Below, piece by piece: positions 10,208 to 20,457 of a DNA stretch of 32,995 nucleotides. Source of the stretch: Dimargaris cristalligena. Taxonomy: Eukaryota; Kickxellomycota; Dimargaritomycetes; Dimargaritales; Dimargaritaceae. The DNA lies in NCBI GenBank assembly GCA_027576995.1, contig JANBQC010000302.1, positions 1 through 32,995 on the forward strand, written 5' to 3'. The stretch's first letter is position 1; each line of letters starts with the position of its first letter. The position numbers and the translations under genes were made by a program. The notes beneath the pieces were generated by a model, which was given only the letters and a program-made list of their open reading frames with translations, searched no databases and had not been told where the DNA came from.

Positions 10208-12661
10208 ATGACTGTCCCTTTAACCTCCTTCACCACCCCCCTCCCCGCCCTGCCCCTCCCGGACCTGGCCCAAACTTGCGAGCGGTACCTTTCCTCCGTC
10301 CGCCCCCTGGTTTCTGACGAAGCCTACCGGCGCACCGAACAGGCGGTGGCTGAGTTCCTAGCCTCCGAAGAAGGAGAAGGCCCCGGTGCCGTATTACAAC
10401 ACCGCCTGGCCGCCCACAAAGACCGGGTCGACGCCGACCCCGCCTGCCGGAACTGGCTCGAGGCCTGGTGGAACGAATACGCCTATTTCTCCAACCGCGT
10501 CTCCAACTGTTTCTACGTCAATTTCTTCTTCGGTCTCCGGGACGACCCCCGCAACCCTAGTCAGCTCCAACGCGCCGCTTCCTTGACGCAGGCCGCATTG
10601 CAGTTCCGTCGCCAAGTGGTGCGCAATGAACTAACCCCCGATAAAGTCCGTACTACCCCGCTATGCATGTTCCAGTACCGCTATTTGTTTAATACGTGTC
10701 GGTACCCGGCTACCCCTTTGGATTACACCCGGCGGCATGAGGCCCCGACTGGTACGCCGGATTATACGCACATTGCCGTCACCTGCCGGGGGCAGGTCTA
10801 CGTCATGGATACGGTGCACCCGGCAGCCACTGCAGAAGAAGAGCCGGTGCCCCTGTCGATGGATGAACTAGCCCAGCGGTTCGCTCACCTCCAGGCCCAC
10901 GCCATCCATACCCAGAAGCTGGTAGCAACATCCAACGACCATAGTAATGGTAGCGGTAGTAGCCATGGTATCAGTATCCTGACCAGTGGCACCCGCGACC
11001 AATGGGCGGCCGACCGTACGGCTCTGTTGGCCGTGGACCCGGCTAACGCCGACCACCTATTCCGCCTCGAGAGTGCCGCTTTCCTGGTGGCCTTGGAAGA
11101 CGAAGCCTATCCCGCCACCCGCGAAGAGTTCGCCCGGGAGTGCTGGCACGGTAAGACCGGCGAGAATCGTTTCCACGACAAGTGTTTCCAGCTACTGGTG
11201 TTCGGTAACGGCCGCGCTGGATTCAGTGGCGAACACTCGCTGTCTGACGGCACCACAGCCCTGCGCCTGTGCCGCTACTTGCTCACTGAGGAAGAAGCGG
11301 CCCCCCTAGCCCAAGTACCGGGCCCCGGAGATGAGGGACCATCAGCCACGGGGTTTGCCCACCTGGCCCTGGCCGTAGACCCGGCAGTGGCGGACCGGAT
11401 CCGCCGGGCCCACGTCCGGTTCCAGGCCGAAGTGGCGGCCCACCAAGTGGGCGTCCTGGAATTCGATACGTTTGGTAAGGACCGCATCAAGAAACTGCGC
11501 TGCAGTCCCGATGCCTTTGTCCAAATGGCGATCCAGCTCGCTTACTACCGCATGCACGGTACCTGCCGGGCCACCTACGAATCAACGGCCACGAAGAAGT
11601 ACTCGCACGGACGTACGGAGACGGCGCGGTCGGTCTCTATGGATGCCCTTCGGTTCGTGCAAGCCATGGACCAACCTCTCCGTACCGCCAACGAAAACGG
11701 CAACGTAACCGGGGAACCCGTTGATCGGGCGGCCCTGTGCCAAGTGGCCATCGCCACCCACTCCCGAGCCATTGCCCAGTGCGCCGACGGGGCCGGGATT
11801 GACCGACACTTACTCGGGCTCAAGTTCTGCCTGCGGGCGGACGAGTCCGTGCCGGCCCTATTCGCCGACCCCAGCTTCAGTACCGCCAACCACTGGTACC
11901 TGTCCACCTCGCAAATCTCGGACGAATTAATCGAGGAATACGGCTGGGGCGAAGTGGTCCCCGACGGCTACGGCATTGCCTACATGATCAAGGAAAAGAG
12001 CCTCCACTTCAACGTGGCCGCCCTGGCACCCATGCGCGCCAAAGCCCTGGCCCACCATCTGCAACTAGCCTTGGTGGATATGTACGCGCTGCTCAGTAAC
12101 GACCACTCCCTTCCCCGATCGATGGAAGTGCCGGTTACCATCGCCAGTGAAGACCAGACCATGGCCAACTCGGCTACTTATCTGGCCTCGCTTCTGAGCG
12201 TCCTGGACCAACCCATCCCGGTCCTGGACCTCGAAAAGGCCATGGCTACGGTCCAAGTAGACGGTGAACTGGTGGACCATGCACATGTTCTTGCCCACCG
12301 GGGCTCGGCCACTTCGTTTGATACGGCATCATTGACCTCCAGTTTATCGGACGACGGTGGCATATCGCTCTCCCCTACCAGCAGCGGCCTTAACTCACCG
12401 GTAACTTCGGAAGCCACCCCGACTACCAAGGATGCCGAATCCCACCAGCACCAGCAACATCATCAACATGCCCACAAGTCGTCCGGCGCCACCCTGGTGG
12501 GCAATAATGACTTGCCGGAAGATAAGCTGGGCGGCCGATCCTCCCTCAAGGTGGAATCGACCCGGCTGACTTTCCTAGAGAAGGTGATGGGTTTTTCGTT
12601 TGAGACCAATTACTTCCGACGGGCACGTGCGGCTGCGGCCAATGCAACTTCTGACCACTAG
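10208..12661 (+). CDS. carnitine O-acetyltransferase-type choline/carnitine acyltransferase
   Basis: Intronless, 817 residues. The family moves acetyl or short acyl groups between CoA and carnitine, feeding acetyl units between cytosol, peroxisome and mitochondrion. The N-terminus carries the family start signature LPALPLPDLAQTCERYL. The catalytic histidine is His343 in FSGEHSLSDGT. CoA- and carnitine-site motifs follow in order: FGKDRIKKL then SPDAFVQMA, TYES at 456-459 followed by KKYSHGRTET, STS at 566-568, and PDGYG at 585-589. Known carnitine acetyltransferases are about 620-670 residues. Here the surplus is a Ser/Thr- and His-rich tail from about residue 690, ending in a short charged helix-like segment. 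There is no obvious mitochondrial presequence and the C-terminus (TSDH) is not a PTS1, so a cytosolic Yat2-like enzyme is possible, but CAT2 and YAT types cannot be separated by eye. The start has a good context (ACCATG). Confidence 0.93.
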   Translation: MTVPLTSFTTPLPALPLPDLAQTCERYLSSVRPLVSDEAYRRTEQAVAEFLASEEGEGPGAVLQHRLAAHKDRVDADPACRNWLEAWWNEYAYFSNRVSNCFYVNFFFGLRDDPRNPSQLQRAASLTQAALQFRRQVVRNELTPDKVRTTPLCMFQYRYLFNTCRYPATPLDYTRRHEAPTGTPDYTHIAVTCRGQVYVMDTVHPAATAEEEPVPLSMDELAQRFAHLQAHAIHTQKLVATSNDHSNGSGSSHGISILTSGTRDQWAADRTALLAVDPANADHLFRLESAAFLVALEDEAYPATREEFARECWHGKTGENRFHDKCFQLLVFGNGRAGFSGEHSLSDGTTALRLCRYLLTEEEAAPLAQVPGPGDEGPSATGFAHLALAVDPAVADRIRRAHVRFQAEVAAHQVGVLEFDTFGKDRIKKLRCSPDAFVQMAIQLAYYRMHGTCRATYESTATKKYSHGRTETARSVSMDALRFVQAMDQPLRTANENGNVTGEPVDRAALCQVAIATHSRAIAQCADGAGIDRHLLGLKFCLRADESVPALFADPSFSTANHWYLSTSQISDELIEEYGWGEVVPDGYGIAYMIKEKSLHFNVAALAPMRAKALAHHLQLALVDMYALLSNDHSLPRSMEVPVTIASEDQTMANSATYLASLLSVLDQPIPVLDLEKAMATVQVDGELVDHAHVLAHRGSATSFDTASLTSSLSDDGGISLSPTSSGLNSPVTSEATPTTKDAESHQHQQHHQHAHKSSGATLVGNNDLPEDKLGGRSSLKVESTRLTFLEKVMGFSFETNYFRRARAAAANATSDH

Positions 12662-13079
12662 GCGCCGGGATGTATATTTCGTAACTCGCCTTTCTACCTA
12701 CCTGCCCCGCCCTTGTGGCATACTTATATTTATATCATCTCCACCCCCCCCTCCCATACCCATGCTGGCTTATTATAACTATTATTCAGAAACTGGTTTC
12801 GCAATCATGTCGTACAGGTTGCCCTATAATTTATATATTTCATTTTCCCCTCAACGGTAGACCCGTGACTATTATTTAGCTAACATCGCTTCCCAGCGCG
12901 TATTGCGTGTACAATAAATTAAGTGGATAAAAAAAACTCAGTCTTGGATGTCTTGGAGGTATGGAATTGAAGGAGTGTGGATAACGGGGGAAGGCGGAGA
13001 AATAGAGAACGAGAAAGACTATATCGACGGGAGAGATGAGGGGGGGGGACAATTGGTATGATAATAATGCTACTGTTCG
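12662..13079. other. convergent 3' intergenic region
   Basis: This spacer of 418 bp separates the stop codons of the acyltransferase gene (+) and the pICln gene (-). It is AT-rich with purine runs and holds an AATAAA on the plus strand. No exon could be found here that would extend the short C-terminus of pICln. Confidence 0.6.
12913..12918 (+). terminator. candidate poly(A) signal of the acyltransferase gene
   Basis: AATAAA about 250 bp after the acyltransferase stop codon. It is the first canonical hexamer on this strand in the convergent spacer. The cleavage site itself is not determinable. Confidence 0.45.
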
Positions 13080-14120
13080 CTACATCACGATTTGGTTGGG
13101 ATCAAATACGCCCTCGTCAAACTCGGTATCCGAACCATCGGACTCGGCGCCGTCACTCTCCGCTGCCGAATTATCCCCGCTAGGATGAAGGGCAGCGCAT
13201 TCCGAAACACAGTCGAAAATCCGACGCAGTTGACCCGCATCCGCCGGTCGGAAATGCACTTCCGAGCCCAACGGCTCGTCCACTTCCCCGGTCGCCGAAC
13301 CATCGTCACTTTCCTCATCACTTTCCGATGCCAATTCGTCACCACCCCGACTCCGACTCTGTTTTGAACCCACTTCCCCTCCGTTCGTGGTAGATGCCGC
13401 CGTCGTCGTGTTGGTTGGTGGCATAAAAGACCCATCAAAAATAGGACGATCAATTTGACAGTAGAGGTGGCCAGCTGCTGCTGCGGGGGTGGTGCCAGCT
13501 CCACTAGGTGATGGTGTATTCGAGGGGCGTACTACCCCATGGAGAATAATGGAGGGGTAGGGAAGGGCTAGACCACATTTCGATGTTTCGCTGTAGAAAA
13601 TCAGCTGACTGGCAGAAGGGCAAATACGGCATATACAATTGCATTAAACGAGGGAGGGGGATGATTCGGTTAGTGATCTTTAAGTGAGATGTGGGTGGGA
13701 GGCTCAGAAGTGAATTAATGAGAGAGATATGTATACTTGTGATTGATGACGAATCCCTGTCATCTGTGCTAGTCATATGGCATTATTCAACGCTGATTAA
13801 CAAGTGAATAAGCACGTAAAATGCACATAATAAACGAGGAAACGCTGCGGACGTATTTTGATGGACAGAAATCAGTGAAATGGTTGGATTTTGTTGACAA
13901 AGAGACGGGGCAATAGTATCATAATATGTATGCCATATAGGTATATCCGGCCTATTTACCTCTCGGTTACGTATAAACTGCCCTCACCCAAAGGTCCACA
14001 TGTGAGGGCTGGCGAAACCGTGCAGGTAATATGAGGGACTTGAAGCCGGAGGACTTGGCCGGCCCGGTCGGGCTGTTCCGGGGTGGTTAAAGCAGGTAAG
14101 GCCTTAATGAGGCGAGCCAT
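13080..14120 (-). CDS. CLNS1A: pICln, methylosome/Sm-protein assembly chaperone (two exons)
   Basis: Reconstructed on the minus strand as exon 14120-13960, intron 13959-13609 (donor GTAAAT, acceptor CCAG), exon 13608-13080. This gives 229 residues, close to human pICln (237). In other eukaryotes pICln binds Sm proteins, presents them to the PRMT5 methylosome and holds them before snRNP assembly. The PH-like fold is visible as LGEGSLYVTES at the exon junction (Ser54 codon split), then ALPYPSIILHGVVR and LYCQIDRPIF. A low-complexity acidic loop follows. The diagnostic EVHFRPADAGQLRRIFDCVS and ECAALHP come next, then a second acidic stretch. The protein ends soon after (FDEGVFDPNQIVM) and lacks the longer C-terminal helix region found in animal pICln. 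The acceptor at 13609 was chosen because it restores the conserved strand between LYVTES and YPSI. A later CAG nearby also fits the phase but would shorten the strand. Confidence 0.85.
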
Positions 14121-14798
14121 GGTCCACAAAATAGAGAGAGGGGGGGGATGCTGTCCAAAATACCGAGTAGGTCAATGAAGGGCAGTCAGCTGTAATGGGG
14201 AATAACTACACTGTCAAGGTTGGTGGCAAGGTGGAATGAGAGAGGCTCCGTTTAGTCTATAGTCAATCGCTATACTACGCCAGCCTGATGTGAGGAATAG
14301 GCCGTTGCTGGTGGTGGTGGTCTTCGCTGCTTTCTTGAATTTGCCCTGTTGGTAGTGTTTTCCGCCTTCTCTTTCAATCTCCAATGGTCCAACTGACTAG
14401 AGAGCGATTAACTAGCACTAACACTGGTGGTTGTCACACGCTATTCCCACTAGATGGAGGAGACTAAAGGAGATTCTCTATACCCATTCCCAGCTAGATT
14501 GATGGGGAAATCTAGTAAGACAGCTTTGCGTAAAAATGTCCCATCCATTTCCGCTCCACAATAGCTTATTTAATTATCATGTGACTAGACACATATCCAC
14601 GCCTCTTTATTCAGGCGCCGCTGCCTCCACCAATAGATAGCCGATCCTCACTATCCAGTTTTTTTTTCTGTTAGTGATTAAAATATTTGGAAAAGATTTT
14701 TCAATTGCTGGTTATTTGCAGAGATTTTTTTTTACTCCACGGACCAAGTTAACCGGCTAAGGGGAATATCTTCCCGTAATTCGAGCTTAGCCCCCCTC

Positions 14799-14807
14799 TA
14801 TATAAAG
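14799..14807 (+). promoter_or_regulatory. TATA box without a following ORF
   Basis: TATATAAAG lies in a GC-richer context. About 90 bp downstream is ATG TCG CTG TAT TTA TAG (14894-14911), a five-codon frame. A splice-donor-like AG|GTAGGT follows at about 14926, and an AATAAA at 15233. No coding exon was found downstream, so this may drive a non-coding transcript or be fortuitous. Confidence 0.3.
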
Positions 14808-15523
14808 CCGTAGGCTCTGTCCCACTCTGGATTCGACATTCTTCTCTATTCCCATTTGTTGTTCTACTATCATTAGTATATTTCCACTTGACCATGTCGC
14901 TGTATTTATAGCGTTTCCCCATAAGGTAGGTTCACCCATCTGATTCGGCTGTTATGTTTTTCCTTGTTGAATGTTATGGCAATGAGGATGTCACGCTGGC
15001 ACCAATCTGATGAATAGGAACAAGCGATGATTCAGCATGCCTCCATGCCTGGAGTCCTGAGCCTTTACTTCACAAGTAGTTTATTTTAAGTAGGTTAGCA
15101 TCACCCTCTAATCGTGCAACTCTGGACCGTCGCTAATCATCGAGTAATACTTCTATTTTCTGACTTCCAATTGTAACTAGGTTGTACCGGTACTTGTCCA
15201 CTATCTCAGCTCTTATGATTTAATGATCTCTTAATAAAACTAATTTTGTACTGAAAATTTTGTTTTCAATCGTTCTCATGTGAATATTATGTGGTTTAAA
15301 TGAATTTCAGAGGTCAACTTCTTAGTAATTGTGGCGTGTTAGCTAATATAATGAGTAAGGGCACGAGATGCACCTGATAAGATGGCTTCAATGCTAATGG
15401 CCAAGAAGTTCAAAAATCCGTGAAAAAATTTTGGGTGTAACGACGAGTGGATTCACGAGCGGCCGCCACTCTTACTTGGACCGACACTTCTTTGGGTGAA
15501 AAAATGAAGATTAAATGCCCTCC

Positions 15524-15541
15524 CAGAGAGAGAGAGAGAGA
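15524..15541. repeat. (GA)n microsatellite
   Basis: A run of alternating AG in the divergent intergenic region, about 40 bp upstream of a TATA-like box at 15580. Confidence 0.85.
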
Positions 15542-16192
15542 GCGCATCCGCCCCGTTCATCATCAGCGATCAGCGAGTGTATAAAACGGGACGGGGGGGC
15601 TTGAGAAGCGCAACCTGTGCGACAAGAGGGAGGGTTGCTCTGTGTGTGCATATCAGTTTGGCCCGTTATTATATTATTATTTTCTACTCTTGAGTCTGTG
15701 GTGCGCGTAACGACGCGGTGGGACAGGTTGTACGATATGAGGCAGCGGGTGATACCCCCCCCCCAAAAAAAAACTAGTGCTTCCAGCTAGCGAGTGTGAA
15801 CTAGCGGAAAAATTGGTGAGGGAAGCAGGTAAACTTAACGAGAGGGTGTTCAATGGATGCCCAAATGATTGGATAATGCCGTGGTTGTCAATTATCCGAT
15901 ATGGGCGCACAACGGAAACATAAGTATAGTAGTGGTCAATACAGAAACAGAGGCAGCTCGGTATGTATCGGGACATTGAAATCTCACCGTTCGATTATAT
16001 TTAGATTTGGGCATTGATATATATATATAAAGGCCAAAGTCATCCTGGGATGTTATTAGCATTTCATTTCAGAAGCTTCACCAACCTCGATATATATATA
16101 TTAATATAAAACGACGTCCATACTATTACTAATTCCAAGACAATTCATCCCCCATCCACTCATCTTTCGTTAATTTAACCACTACCCTAATC

Positions 16193-16649
16193 ATGCGTGT
16201 CTCCACTTTATCGTATCTGGTTTTCCTGGGCCTTGTGTCCCTTAGCCAAGCCCAGGCTATCCTCAGCCCCTCCACCCAGCCCCAGTTAGTTCGCCGTAGC
16301 CACCTCAATCGCCTCAGCTCCGCCAGTTCGCTTCTCCGCCACCAAATGCGCAGTACGTCCCCTCGCATTTCAACTTCCCTCCTGCCCGTCGTTCCAGGGT
16401 CGATTTCCCCCTCCACCAGTTCGACCGGCCCCCGCGTACCGGTAGTCCCGGCGGACTCGGAATCGGAGGAGAAGGTGATAAGCACCTCCTCTTCTTCTTC
16501 CTATTCTCCGGGCCAGTACATGAGTGACACGCATCCCCTCGAACAACCCAGTCTGGGCGCGCTGGTGGCCCAATTCATTGAGGATGAATATAATCGTCAG
16601 CAGGAACGGCAGTTGGAAACGGAGCCCGAGAACCCCCTCCTCCTCCTCC

Positions 16650-16680
<31 letters not shown>

Positions 16681-16996
16681 CAGCTCTCCTGTTCATCCCG
16701 GTGTCCAACCCGCGTTGGCCGCCAATAAGTCCAATAATGCCCAACCTCAGCAGGAGGAGGACCAGCGTCGTCGTCATAGTCCCTGGGTCACCGAAAAACT
16801 GGTGGAATACCACCCTAGTCCCGTACATCCCAAAGTCCAACCATCGTTGGCCAGTTTGGCCATCCAAGACGGGCGCAGTACCGGGCCCAGCGGTAAACCC
16901 AATCAAATGAAGTACCATCCCAGTCCCGTTCATCCGGCCGTACAGCCCGTGGTGGCTAGTGTGGCTAGAACCCTGTCCTTCAACAAATTAATTTAA
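16193..16996 (+). CDS. secreted Ser/Pro-rich protein with repeated SPVHPxVQP blocks
   Basis: Intronless, 267 residues, family not recognised. Residues 1-22 form a clear signal peptide (hydrophobic LSYLVFLGLVSL, then SQAQA). The mature part is rich in Ser, Pro, Gln and Arg. It contains three copies of a block reading SPVHPxVQP(A/S/V)(L/V)A, with the V of PVHP at residues 167, 211 and 246. The last two copies are preceded by YHP, and a degenerate fourth (THPLEQPSLGALVA) lies upstream. Spacers of 44 and 35 residues separate the copies. A (AGT)n run encodes a Ser tract just before the first block. There are few cysteines, so a folded disulphide domain is unlikely. A processed repeat precursor, a wall-associated protein or an effector are all possible. 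RR and RRR sites are present, but no canonical Kex2 KR site precedes each block. Confidence 0.75.
16653..16680. repeat. (AGT)n coding trinucleotide repeat
   Basis: About nine tandem AGT codons make a poly-Ser tract in the secreted repeat protein. The length is expected to vary between strains. Confidence 0.85.
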
Positions 16997-17851
16997 ATAT
17001 AACCCCAGCATTAGGTGGAACCAATGAACTTCTTTTTCCCACCTTAGTTTTTCGGGTCCACTGAGACTAACAGTTACCAAGAACCGGATGTGGGTATCCT
17101 TACTTCACTTAGCCATAGGACAATTTATGCGTTAGCAATCATTTGGTGTCCGGTAAACGTCCCAACAATTGCTACCGCTGGACAGCAATTTATTTTTTTG
17201 CGAACTTTACCATCTTTACAATACATTATGGATTAGCCATACCAGTCCTTCTAAAATACGGAAATATTAATATAAACACCACCAATTCAAACGGAAACTT
17301 ATAATTTCTTCAATCCTATCAATGTAATCACAGCAAATGGTAAAAATAGTTCTGATGCAAATCAAGTCGGGTGTGTCTTGTTGGACCTGTGAGATTGTCT
17401 TGCTAACCACGACAATATATTATTTCCGGAAATTTAGGCACCTAAGTGATTCCCAGGTACCCTCAAATGCATTGCTATAATATTACCTTTGCAATCTACA
17501 GCGGCAAATGCCCCGACATCTCAACCACGGTCTCCTTACTTAGTACAATAGTATCCAGGCATACAGATATAAACAGTTCAGAGTCTTTATAATGGGACAG
17601 CGCCATTTGTAGTAGCTGGGCAGGTCTGCTTTTTAAGACAAGGTAATCGATATGCTAAATGTAAAAATAAAATAAAAGTCAGTTGGTTAATATAAATGAG
17701 AGGGGGGGGCATGAGGAAAAAGAGACGTAAACAAGAATATTATGACATACATAATGAAATGGATAATAGTAGGGATAGTAAGATATGGTTCCAGCAGAAA
17801 TAAAGGAGGAGGGTGGTGGTGGTAAGGGATAATAAAGAAGACAGAGACATT
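16997..17851. other. convergent 3' intergenic region
   Basis: The region is AT-rich and lies between the stop codons of the secreted protein gene (+) and the G alpha gene (-). I see no coding frame of note. AATAAA-like hexamers near 17665-17675 (+) and a TTTATT at about 17189 (poly(A) signal sense on the minus strand) are present but too far from the stops to assign. Confidence 0.5.
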
Positions 17852-19107
17852 TTACAAGAGCCCGCAGTTGCGGAGATTAGCCTGAATAATAATATCGTTT
17901 ACGGCGGCCATGACAAATTTAATCTGGTGGGTATCCGTGGCACACGTGAAGTGGGTGTAAACCTGTTTAGAGTCCGACTGGTTAAGGGACACGAATCGCT
18001 TGTGTAGGTAATCACAGGCCATATCGTAGTTGTTACCGCCTTCATAATCGGGGAAGTAGTGCTTCAGGGGGGACTTCGGCAGCTTGGCTCGGAACAGATC
18101 AATTTTGTTGAGGAACAGAATAACGGAGGTACGGATGAACCAGCGGGAGTTGCAGATGGAGTCGAACAGAGTGAGGGCCTCCTGCATACGATTGACCGTT
18201 TCGTCCTCAATGAGCACTTGGTCGTATTCACTAATGGCCACCAGGAACAGGATGGCCGTGACGTTCTCGAAACAGTGAATCCATTTTTTCCGTTCCGACC
18301 GCTGGCCCCCCACGTCCAACATGCGGTAGGTTAACTCGCCCACCACAAACGTAGTTTCGGTGATACCGGTAGTCTTGACCCGGGAGCGTAGGACGTCCTG
18401 GTCGGTGGGGGTGTAGCCGGGCTGGCCCACTCGATCCATGGCATCGAAGTAAAAGGTGGCGGAGTCGTTCAACTGGAACTCCCGGGAGCGTTGGACGCAG
18501 GCACGTACCCCGGCGTCCTGCCAGAGGGCGCTGACGGCAACGGCAGCTGTCCGTGGTAGCTCGTCGGTGTCGAGTTGGATAGGCAGGGCGAGGACTACTT
18601 CGGCGTGATGTTCACTCTCGGGGTTGTCTAGGGTGATTTGCATGTATTCCATAGCCTCGAGGATGGCATGCATAGACTGGATGATGTTGGAGAAAATGAT
18701 TTCCCGGAATGACTCGCGCTCATCTTGGGTATAGCCACCATTGTGAATGAGTCTCATTTGCTTGAGAATGGTGCTTTTACCCGACTCACCAGCACCTGGT
18801 GGGATTTCGGAAAAGCAATTTGGCCATACGGAAATTTATTCAAGGTTAGTAGTGCCTTATTTAAAGGGGGGAGCAGGGGTACTGTATGCGAGGGAGTAGC
18901 GCGGAATTAGCCACACTTAGGTAGGTGTAGCTTAGGGGTTGGCAAGGAGGGGCAGTAGGCCGCGCAGGGATAGGATTACATGTACATACCTAGCAGAAGC
19001 ATCTTAACCTCATTCCGCATGGTCAGTTTGTCGCGTTTGAGTTGGGTTTCAATTTCATCGTTGGCGCGACGGCCCTCCAAATCCTCTTGGCTCAGACAGC
19101 AACCCAT
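17852..19107 (-). CDS. gna-1: heterotrimeric G protein alpha subunit, group I (Gi-like), two exons
   Basis: Exon 1 is 19107-18990, the intron 18989-18796 (donor GTATGT, acceptor CCAG), and exon 2 18795-17852. This gives 353 residues, the usual length. The subunit couples seven-helix receptors to effectors at the inner face of the plasma membrane. The N-terminus MGCC gives a myristoylation site at Gly2 and palmitoylation sites at Cys3/4. The P-loop GAGESGKST is at 40-48, with the Gly40 codon split by the intron. Switch I Arg178 sits in RVKTTG, and the catalytic Gln204 in DVGGQ. The base-recognition motifs are NKID at 269-272 and TCAT at 323-326. The C-terminus CGLL keeps Cys350, the position ADP-ribosylated by pertussis toxin in Gi proteins, which marks fungal group I rather than the Gpa2 or Gpa3 types. 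All catalytic residues are intact. The gene is convergent with the secreted protein gene. Confidence 0.97.
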
Positions 19108-20019
19108 TGTGGCGATTGTTTGGTGTGTATGTTGGTGAATAGGGCGCGGTGGGGGGAGTAGGGACCTGGTGGGAACAAGATATAGTGTGGGTGACGTGGT
19201 AAGAATACACGGCCAATATAGGTTAAATCGAATTGGATTAGCCGGATGTGGATAAGGTAGGCTTATCAATGAATAGTAATGCTACTGGATTATGAGTAGC
19301 AGGGAAAAAGAAGAGAACGGATGGCCATGGGTAGTGAGGGAGGATATATCCACGAGGAGGCAAGAAAATCTAAATAGCAGTGGATAAAGAATACATTCTT
19401 GCTAGAAAACCACCCAGGTCGGGTTGGGGCTCTAGTAGCACGGACCTCTACCTCCCTCCCCCTTTTCCCGTCGTCCATTACCACCTGGAGTAGACACACA
19501 CACTCCCTTCTACCGCTCGCATTTTAGCCACTCGACCAGGGTATATACCCCTCGCCCTAAACGTGTGCTGTGGCCCAAGAGGGTGATACAGAAAGGAACC
19601 AAAATCCAACGACACCAATGGCGAGAGACTAGGCCCAAGGTCTGGCGTTCATAGTTAACACCCCCCCCCCTTGATGGGCCCATAAGCAGAGGTGGAAGAA
19701 AAAAACCAAAAGGGCAATGTGTGTGTGTGTGTGGTAGAGCGGCGAATAGCCGAGTTGCACACACCCCATAGGAAGGAGAGAACGTGTTGGTAAAGTGGTG
19801 TAACCCAGGCAGGTGAAAACGGGGAGGCGCTACAAAGGAGAACGGATAAATTCTTTATGCGCAATCGCTAGTCTTTTTTTTTTTTAGGTATAAGCTTTAA
19901 AGGGGAAGGGGAAGCGGTTACAGCAGTAGGAGGGTGTGCTTCAAACTCGGAAATTGTTGACTCCGCCACCATAGTGGGGGATAACAGAAGAAGCCATTAG
20001 ATACTGTAGGGGCCAGTGG

Positions 20020-20457
20020 TTAGCCGAGAAAGGTATAGGGACGAAGAAAAGCCCAACACCACCACCGGTTACGAACGGGAGTACTGTCAGCCCGGTTTCG
20101 GGGATTCAGTAACCCGAGGAGGAGGAGGTGTAGGTGTGTATTTTGCACCGTCCCCTCGATAGCATTGCCCCCTGGCGCCACCCGGAGAGCCCGAGTAAAG
20201 CAAATATCTAGCCGCTTTTGGAGGACAACGGTGCGGAACGGCGAAAGAAGCGGGCATGTAAATAACACAGCGTCTACCTTCGAAACATAGAAAGGAGAGA
20301 CCCACGGTAGAAAGTTTGGCGGTAGTTGGACCAGCGAGGTCAGTGCCGGGGTGGTGAGAATACTTACAATATAATAAGGTCGGTGTGAACTATCGAGTAG
20401 CGGGTTAACGAGACAATGAATATACTCGGGGACAGTCAGTATACAGAGGGCGTCCAA
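20020..20457 (-). CDS. weak hypothetical ORF
   Basis: An ATG-started frame of 145 codons. The same frame stays open upstream without an ATG to about 20550, roughly 177 codons in all. A donor-like GTAAGT falls inside it at about 20366, just after PYYI, so the upstream half could be an exon of an unresolved gene. There is no recognisable domain, signal peptide or repeat. It may well be a chance frame in a GC-richer patch. Confidence 0.15.
   Translation of the reverse strand: MDALCILTVPEYIHCLVNPLLDSSHRPYYIVSILTTPALTSLVQLPPNFLPWVSPFYVSKVDAVLFTCPLLSPFRTVVLQKRLDICFTRALRVAPGGNAIEGTVQNTHLHLLLLGLLNPRNRADSTPVRNRWWCWAFLRPYTFLG

Larger units (their letters stand above)
14121..16192. other. divergent intergenic region
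   Basis: No protein gene is visible between pICln (-) and the secreted protein gene (+). There are TATA-like boxes facing right at 14799-14807 and 15580-15587, an AATAAA at 15233-15238, a (GA)n run at 15524-15541, and AT dinucleotide runs near 16020 and 16090. The last of these may include the core promoter of the gene at 16193. Confidence 0.5.
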
